This document shows, one piece after another, positions 37,720 through 43,704 of a stretch of DNA of 43,704 nucleotides. The notes under the pieces were generated by a model, which had not been told where the DNA came from, searched no databases, and saw only the letters and a list, made by a program, of their open reading frames with translations. The position numbers and the translations under genes are program-made. The stretch's first letter is position 1; each line of letters starts with the position of its first letter. This stretch comes from Methanosarcinales archaeon (GTDB lineage Archaea; Halobacteriota; Syntropharchaeia; Alkanophagales; Methanospirareceae). The stretch is from contig JAUWPM010000006.1 in the NCBI GenBank assembly GCA_030611585.1, forward strand, positions 1 through 43,704, read 5' to 3'.

Positions 37720-39750
37720 ATGACCAAAACAAACGACTCATATTTCCCTTTCGCGGCGATAAGAGGAGGGCAGCGGGAGTTTATGGAAGACGTACAGGAT
37801 TCGGTAGAGTCCGAAAAGATCCTTATTGCTCATGCGCCGACCGGGATAGGGAAAACCGTTGCTGCGCTCGTTCCCGCCCTGCGCTACGCGCTGGAAAATG
37901 AAAAGACGGTCTTCTTCCTCACTTCCAAACGCAGTCAGCACAAAATAGCCATTGACACGCTCAGATTGATAAAGCAGCATGCCAACCTCAATCTCGTCGC
38001 GGTTGACATCACCTCGAAGCAATCCATGTGCCCACGTGCGACCTCTGTCTATCGCGAGTACTATTCGCTATTCAACGAGTTTTGCAAGTCCGAGCAGAAG
38101 AATAAACGATGCCGGTACTTCCTGAAGAACGATGAAGACGCACTGCGGCGGATACGGGATGAGGTACTGCACGTAGAGGAGTTATGCAACTGGTGCACGG
38201 GTAGAGGCGTATGCCCGTATAAAGCGGCATCGGAGGTGGCTGCACGTGCTGACGTGGTCGTGTGCGACTACAATTATCTCTTCTCCCCGGACATCGCAGA
38301 AATGGTATTAGAGAAGATAAAAGCGGGTTTGGACGACCTAATTGTAATCGTTGACGAAGCGCATAACCTGCCGGACCGCATACGGAACAATCTCAGCAAC
38401 ACTTTGCGCATGAGCGCGGTAACCAGTGCGGCGCGGGAGATCCGGTACATTGACCGCGAGATGTACGGCAATCTCATGGAATTGGAGAAGATCTTCACGA
38501 AATTGGTAATGAAGGCGAGTAAAACCAAAGCGATGGAGATACCCGTGGAGCGTAATTTTCTGTTCGAAGAGATGGAGCGGGTATTGAGGCGGAGAATCGA
38601 AGCAATAAGTTACGATGAGTTCGTAGACACGCTTCAACGCATTGCCGAAGATTTCGGGATCGGGACTGGGACTGACGGAGCGGCTACAACCTCCAAAATC
38701 GCAAATGACGTGCTCTCGTCAGAAGAGAAACGACTACTAAAAACGTTGAAAAAGAGCCGCGATAGCTCTACGAGAACTACGAGAAGCCCAAACCCAAGAT
38801 ATAACAAGGAGCGAGAGGCGGCGCAACGGAATATCATAAACGTGGCGGAGTTCTTAGACGGGTGGCGAACACGGGAGAAATGCGTAAGGATATTTTCGCT
38901 TACGCAGCGTGAGAATCCCACGCTTTACTTCAAGCTGCTCGACCCTTCGGTAATAAGCGCGCCGATATTCGCTCAGGTGCATTCGACCATCCTGATGAGC
39001 GGCACGCTATGCCCCACGGAGATGTATGCCGACGTGCTCGGCGCCACTTCTGATCGAATCAAAGGCAAAGAGATACTTATGCGGGAGTACAAGTCGCCGT
39101 TTCCAGCGGAGAACCGGCAGATTGTGGTTACAGAAAAGCTCACAACGAAATATACGGAACGAGGCGAAGAGATGTACCGGAAGGTAGCGGAGAAGATTGG
39201 TGAAGTGGCGAAATACGTAAAAGGCGGCATGGCGGTATTCTTCCCGTCTTACGCGCTTCTAAACGACGTCGCCGCGTATTTGCCCGAAGACGTGAGTAGA
39301 CGGGCGATGGTAGAGCGGCGAGCAATGAATAAAGCAGAGAAGAACGGGCTTTACGAGCTGTTACGGGATACTAATGATGGGATATTGCTTGCCGTGCAGG
39401 GCGGGTCGTTCTCCGAAGGCGTGGATTACGAATCTAACACGCTAAAAGCAATTATCGTCGTTGGAGTGCCGTTGAGCCCGCCAACGCTGGAAGTGAAACT
39501 GATAGAAGGCTATTACACGGGTAAATACGGCGCGGAGAAGGGACGGCTGTATGGTTATCTCTACCCTGCGGTTACAAAGGTGCTGCAAGCGGCGGGTCGC
39601 GGTATAAGGAGCGAGCAAGACCGATGCATCATCGTTCTGATGGATTACCGGTTCGCCCAGTTTCCATATAAAAACTGTCTCCCGTCGGATTACAATCTCA
39701 CTCTTACCGATCGAGCGGAAGTGCTGTGTAGAAAATTCTTTTTGGATTGA
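37720..39750 (+). CDS. xpd: XPD/Rad3-like Fe-S DNA helicase
   Basis: APTGIGKTVAALVPALRYA (Walker A), MCPRA..CKSEQKNKRC..CNWCTGRGVCPYK Fe-S cysteines, VIVDEAHNL (DEAH), VLQAAGRGIRSEQDRCIIVLMDYRF (motif VI). Confidence 0.93.
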   Translation: MTKTNDSYFPFAAIRGGQREFMEDVQDSVESEKILIAHAPTGIGKTVAALVPALRYALENEKTVFFLTSKRSQHKIAIDTLRLIKQHANLNLVAVDITSKQSMCPRATSVYREYYSLFNEFCKSEQKNKRCRYFLKNDEDALRRIRDEVLHVEELCNWCTGRGVCPYKAASEVAARADVVVCDYNYLFSPDIAEMVLEKIKAGLDDLIVIVDEAHNLPDRIRNNLSNTLRMSAVTSAAREIRYIDREMYGNLMELEKIFTKLVMKASKTKAMEIPVERNFLFEEMERVLRRRIEAISYDEFVDTLQRIAEDFGIGTGTDGAATTSKIANDVLSSEEKRLLKTLKKSRDSSTRTTRSPNPRYNKEREAAQRNIINVAEFLDGWRTREKCVRIFSLTQRENPTLYFKLLDPSVISAPIFAQVHSTILMSGTLCPTEMYADVLGATSDRIKGKEILMREYKSPFPAENRQIVVTEKLTTKYTERGEEMYRKVAEKIGEVAKYVKGGMAVFFPSYALLNDVAAYLPEDVSRRAMVERRAMNKAEKNGLYELLRDTNDGILLAVQGGSFSEGVDYESNTLKAIIVVGVPLSPPTLEVKLIEGYYTGKYGAEKGRLYGYLYPAVTKVLQAAGRGIRSEQDRCIIVLMDYRFAQFPYKNCLPSDYNLTLTDRAEVLCRKFFLD

Positions 39751-39752
39751 AA

Positions 39753-40115
39753 CTACAAATCCCCCTCTATTCCTTCGAGTTCCTCACCAAATTCCTCTTC
39801 TACTTCTTTCTCAAGATCCGCGCTCGCACTGGCGCCTAAAGCCTCATTTAACAACTCCACTACGGAATCCCGCATTGCAAACGCCTTTTCTTTATCGTAA
39901 GGGAAATTAAAACGCTTTCGCCCGAAGTTGCTATCCAGTATCTTCTCGCCTTCCATCTTTCGCACCCAGTGCTGCTCGATAGAGATAAACTTGCCATATT
40001 GCCCCTCTTTGACAAAGCCCCTCCATACGAACCTCGGGCTGCCATCATCATTCTTCAAAATCACCCGATACCCAACATCTTTTAACGTCTTTATACTCGG
40101 TCTTATTTCGCTCAT
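39753..40115 (-). CDS. Conserved hypothetical protein
   Basis: 120-aa ORF on own coding strand, plausible start, between xpd and secF. Confidence 0.55.
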   Translation of the reverse strand: MSEIRPSIKTLKDVGYRVILKNDDGSPRFVWRGFVKEGQYGKFISIEQHWVRKMEGEKILDSNFGRKRFNFPYDKEKAFAMRDSVVELLNEALGASASADLEKEVEEEFGEELEGIEGDL

Positions 40116-40173
40116 GATTTTCTTCCACCTACTCCTGTTATTATATTATTTAGATTTTCTGTCGGTATATAAA

Positions 40174-41175
40174 TTATGCGGTGCTGATTTTACTTTTTTT
40201 CTTTGCTTTCTTTTTGTTGCCTCCGCTTTTCACACTGCGTTTCCCGTATTTCTTCTTCTCTTTCTGCTCCACGTACCATTTCAATATTCCCGCATTCAGC
40301 AGCCAGGTGTTCAGCAAATCCATAACGAGACCGAACAAAAGCACAACTGATATATCCCTCAGTATGGGGATGGGCGCGAAATGCGAGGAGAATAAATGGA
40401 TAGAAGAGGAAACGATAAACATTGCGAATATCGCGATGAACGTAGTGAAAGTCATCGTTATACCAGTCTTCATTGCGTTTCTTACCTTCTCGTTTACCTC
40501 GCCCTTTTTATGGAGCAGATTCCTCGTCAATAAAATGTCCGAATCCACGGAGTAACCTATTAGCATAAGCAACGCCGCTACCGTGCCAAGCGATAATTCC
40601 ATCCCTATTATATCCATGCAGGCAACTGCAATTACGATGTCAGAAAAAGCGGATAGGACCACCGCAAAAGAAGGGACAAGAGTTCGGAATACGACGAAAA
40701 CCACTATTGCCATCAGCGTAAAAGCGATTAGCAATGCACGCACTGCCTGCTTTTGCGATTCCATACCATACAATGGACTTATGTCCTTCAGCTCGTACGA
40801 TCCGTATTCCTCTTTTAGCATAGCTATCAATTCATCTTTTTGCGATTCGCTCATTGGTCCGAATTCTATACTCTTCTCCAGCCCTCCACTGGTACCTCCA
40901 TCCCTTATAGCGGCAACGGGATAAGCGGCGAATTTTGCAGTGAGCGCCTCTTTCGGCTCGTCGGTTGTTATCTTTGTCACTGTACCGCCCTTGAAGTCTA
41001 TTCCTAAACGAACCGGTGAGTCTACGGTTACTTGCGTGTACGCGAGTACAGCGAAAGCGATGAGCAGGATGATTAACGGTACCGCAATCAATTTTTTCAC
41101 TGGATATTTCGTGACGTCTATTTTTTCAAATAAGCGGTCTATATCTGTCATGTATGTCCCTTCACCTTTTATCAT
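40174..41175 (-). CDS. secF: Protein-export membrane protein SecF
   Basis: LGIDFKGGTVTKI; MLIGYSVDSDILLTRNLL; VRNAMKTGITMTFTTFIAIFAMFIVS: SecF/RND motifs. Confidence 0.93.
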   Translation of the reverse strand: MIKGEGTYMTDIDRLFEKIDVTKYPVKKLIAVPLIILLIAFAVLAYTQVTVDSPVRLGIDFKGGTVTKITTDEPKEALTAKFAAYPVAAIRDGGTSGGLEKSIEFGPMSESQKDELIAMLKEEYGSYELKDISPLYGMESQKQAVRALLIAFTLMAIVVFVVFRTLVPSFAVVLSAFSDIVIAVACMDIIGMELSLGTVAALLMLIGYSVDSDILLTRNLLHKKGEVNEKVRNAMKTGITMTFTTFIAIFAMFIVSSSIHLFSSHFAPIPILRDISVVLLFGLVMDLLNTWLLNAGILKWYVEQKEKKKYGKRSVKSGGNKKKAKKKSKISTA

Positions 41176-41247
41176 ATCCCGATCTAAGATAAAAGTCTTT
41201 CTTCGGTCGAGCGATATTTTATAAAGAAAAGTTGTAAGAACAGTTTG

Positions 41248-43575
41248 ATGAAGAGGTTTGAAATTGGGATAACGGACGCGAAAGATGAAGAGCTGACTCG
41301 TATAAGTGCAGGTATGGGTCTTTCGCTGAGTTTAGAAGAGATGAGCAGGCTAAAGCGTTATTTCATTGCGAAGAGCCGAGAGCCCACGGACGTCGAACTC
41401 CAGAGTATTGCACAAGCGTGGTCGGAGCACTGCTGTTACAAGAGTTCGAAAACGATACTCCAGAAATTCATTTTTGGGATAGAAGCGCCGCAGAATATGT
41501 TGGTGATAAAAGAAGATGCGGGCGTCCTGGAATTTGATAAGGATCATGCGTACGTTTTCGCTTTCGAGAGCCATAACCATCCTTCAGCAATAGAGCCTTA
41601 CGGGGGTGCCGCAACGGGAATCGGGGGGATCGTGCGGGACGTAGTCTGCATGGGCGCGCAGCCAATTGCGTTGATTGACCCTTTATTCTTCGGTCCGCTG
41701 GATTATGCGTACGACAAACTGCCCGCAGAAGTGAAGCATCCGCGGTTTTTGTTTAATGGCGTTGTTGCGGGGATAAGCGACTACGGGAATCGTATCGGCA
41801 TTCCAACGTGTGCGGGCATGGTCTATTTCGATGAAGGCTATGTGGGCAACTGCGTGGTGAACGTCGGGTGTGTGGGTATAATGAAGAAGGCTGATTTGAG
41901 CAGAAGCATGGCGAAGCAGGGTGAAGTGCTTGTTCTGGTTGGCGGTAAGACCGGGAGAGACGGTATACACGGCGTTACCTTTGCTTCGGTGGAGTTAACC
42001 GGAGAGGAGGAATACAGAAGTGCAGTTCAATTAGGGGATCCGATAACGAAGGAGCCACTCGTGCATGCGATACTCGAGGCGAATGATAAGAGATTGATAA
42101 GCGGGATGAAGGATCTTGGCGGCGGTGGCTTATCCTGTGCGGTGAGCGAGATGTGCCATGCAGGTGGATGCGGTGCCGAAATCCATTTAGAGCGAGTGAA
42201 GTTGAAGGAAGAGGGTCTGAAGGCATGGGAGATCTGGGTTTCGGAATCGCAGGAACGGTTCTTAATCGCGGTGAAACCCGATAACGTAGACGAGTTTCTG
42301 GAACTATTCGATAAATGGGATGTAGACGCCGTGGCTATCGGTCAAACACAAACTTTTAAGAAAAGTTTGATCAAAAACGTTTCGCAGATAACGATTTTTT
42401 ACGATGACGAGAAGATATTTGAGCTGGAGACGGATTTTCTGGTCTCCTGTTCGCTTTATACGCGCCCGATGGAGGTGAAGACGAAGGAGCATGAAGAACA
42501 CGTGGCGATAGAAGAGCCCGCGGACTACACCGAAACATTAAAGCAATTGCTTGCAGCACCGAATATCGCATCCCGGGAATCCGTTATACGGCGGTACGAC
42601 CACGAAGTGCGGGCTTCTACGGTAATAAAGCCGTTGCAAGGGCTAATCGGAAAAGAGACGCACGGCGATGCCGCAGTGATAAAGCCGTTAGAGGACTCTT
42701 ATAAGGGACTTGCGATTACTTCTGACGTGAATCCGGCCTTTTGCAAACTAAACCCGTTTTGGGGCGCGGCAAGTGCAATAGACGAAGTATGCAGGAATTT
42801 GACCGCGGTAGGTGCAGTTCCTCATGCGTTTGCCGACTGCCTGAACTTTGGCAATCCCGAGAAGCCGGACCGGATGGGCGAATTCTACGAATGCTGTCGT
42901 GGTCTCGGCTACGTGGCTTCCTCGCTTGGAGTACCGTTTGTTAGCGGGAACGTGAGTTTTTATAATGAATCCGCAGCACTGAAAGAATCCATTCCGCCTA
43001 CGCCCACCATTCTGGGCATCGGGCTATGCGAAGACGTGCGAGAATGCGTTACGGTGGACGTGAAGGAAGCTGGTAATCCGTTGTATGTGATAGGGGAAAC
43101 GAGAGCGGAGTTAGGTGGAAGCGAATATTACCGGTTACGACACGTAGACGGGGGCATCGTGCCGAGGACTGATCCAGCGGTGCTGAGCAGGAGTATGGGA
43201 TCGTTACGGGAGGCGATGAAGATAGGTTTAATAGCAAGTTGTAATGACGTTTCCGAAGGTGGTCTTGCGGTTGCAATATGTGAGATGCTAATAGGTGGGG
43301 ATATTGGCGCTTCCATTGATGTTGCAAGCGTGAATCCTAAACTGAGAAGCGATTATAAGTTGTTTTCCGAATCTAACACGAGATGGATGGTGGAGGTGTG
43401 TAGAAGCGAAGCAGCAGAAAAGTTTGAGGAGCTGATGAATACGCGCGGGGTTTGTATACGTAACATCGGTGTGACGGTGGAAGAGCAGAGGGTGGGTATA
43501 AGAGATAGTAATAAAGAGTTGGTTGATATTTCGTTGGAAGAAGTGAGAGGGGCGTGGTTAGGAAGGATTGGGTGA
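41248..43575 (+). CDS. purL: Phosphoribosylformylglycinamidine synthase II
   Basis: QAWSEHCCYKSSK, AFESHNHPSAIEPYGGAATGIGGIVRDVVCMGAQPIAL, GGKTGRDGIHGVTFAS, KDLGGGGLSCAVSEM, SCNDVSEGGLAVAICEM. Confidence 0.97.
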   Translation: MKRFEIGITDAKDEELTRISAGMGLSLSLEEMSRLKRYFIAKSREPTDVELQSIAQAWSEHCCYKSSKTILQKFIFGIEAPQNMLVIKEDAGVLEFDKDHAYVFAFESHNHPSAIEPYGGAATGIGGIVRDVVCMGAQPIALIDPLFFGPLDYAYDKLPAEVKHPRFLFNGVVAGISDYGNRIGIPTCAGMVYFDEGYVGNCVVNVGCVGIMKKADLSRSMAKQGEVLVLVGGKTGRDGIHGVTFASVELTGEEEYRSAVQLGDPITKEPLVHAILEANDKRLISGMKDLGGGGLSCAVSEMCHAGGCGAEIHLERVKLKEEGLKAWEIWVSESQERFLIAVKPDNVDEFLELFDKWDVDAVAIGQTQTFKKSLIKNVSQITIFYDDEKIFELETDFLVSCSLYTRPMEVKTKEHEEHVAIEEPADYTETLKQLLAAPNIASRESVIRRYDHEVRASTVIKPLQGLIGKETHGDAAVIKPLEDSYKGLAITSDVNPAFCKLNPFWGAASAIDEVCRNLTAVGAVPHAFADCLNFGNPEKPDRMGEFYECCRGLGYVASSLGVPFVSGNVSFYNESAALKESIPPTPTILGIGLCEDVRECVTVDVKEAGNPLYVIGETRAELGGSEYYRLRHVDGGIVPRTDPAVLSRSMGSLREAMKIGLIASCNDVSEGGLAVAICEMLIGGDIGASIDVASVNPKLRSDYKLFSESNTRWMVEVCRSEAAEKFEELMNTRGVCIRNIGVTVEEQRVGIRDSNKELVDISLEEVRGAWLGRIG

Positions 43576-43611
43576 TTGTTCAAACCTTTTAAAAAGGGGC
43601 AATCCAAAAAT

Positions 43612-43680
43612 CACACCTTTAGAAAAGGTGTGTACCAAAACTCAGGTGCGAGAGTTGGTAAGGAGGGTCTGGCTCCTTAC
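43612..43680. repeat. Two hairpins downstream of purL
   Basis: cacacctttagaaaaggtgtg (43612-43632) and gtaaggagggtctggctccttac (43658-43680). Confidence 0.75.
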
Positions 43681-43704
43681 TGAGTCTGCCCCCTTATATT
43701 GGTT

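Overview
This is a euryarchaeal chromosome segment; gene content and style suggest a methanogen or ANME-like lineage, but I could not verify taxonomy. It opens with the 3' end of a 16S rRNA gene, then tRNA-Ala(TGC), a complete 23S rRNA with a readable bulge-helix-bulge processing stem, and tRNA-Cys. No 5S rRNA follows. Housekeeping genes come next: NrdH-like redoxin plus class III RNR (nrdD), a 3-isopropylmalate dehydratase-type large subunit, a divergent thermosome subunit, a cation/H+ antiporter with a CBS protein, a membrane Lon-like (S16) protease, RNase P p30 and Pop5 subunits, an M50 site-2 protease with CBS domains, a PRC-barrel protein, Thg1-like, DUF89 and a CAU tRNA. From about 21.4 to 37.7 kb lies a dense defence/toxin-antitoxin island. 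It holds AbiE-like, HicAB, DUF104/RelE, DUF433/PIN-like, YgiT-type, MazF, VapBC-like, a nuclease + DUF262-HNH-AlbA_2 operon, a 4-TM protein with a 42-aa ORF, and a type IIG restriction-methylase. The island is interleaved with several kinds of repeated relic: at least six same-orientation decayed copies of one gene's 5' end, three orphan copies of the type IIG 3' end, a hairpin repeat, a ~0.45 kb direct duplication, and several decapitated toxins (two hicA, one relE). XPD-like helicase, SecF and PurL follow. The most interesting candidates are the nuclease/DUF262-HNH-AlbA_2 operon, the repeat-punctuated toxin-decay architecture, and the repeated type IIG C-terminal cassettes. All function calls come from reading motifs, with no database search.
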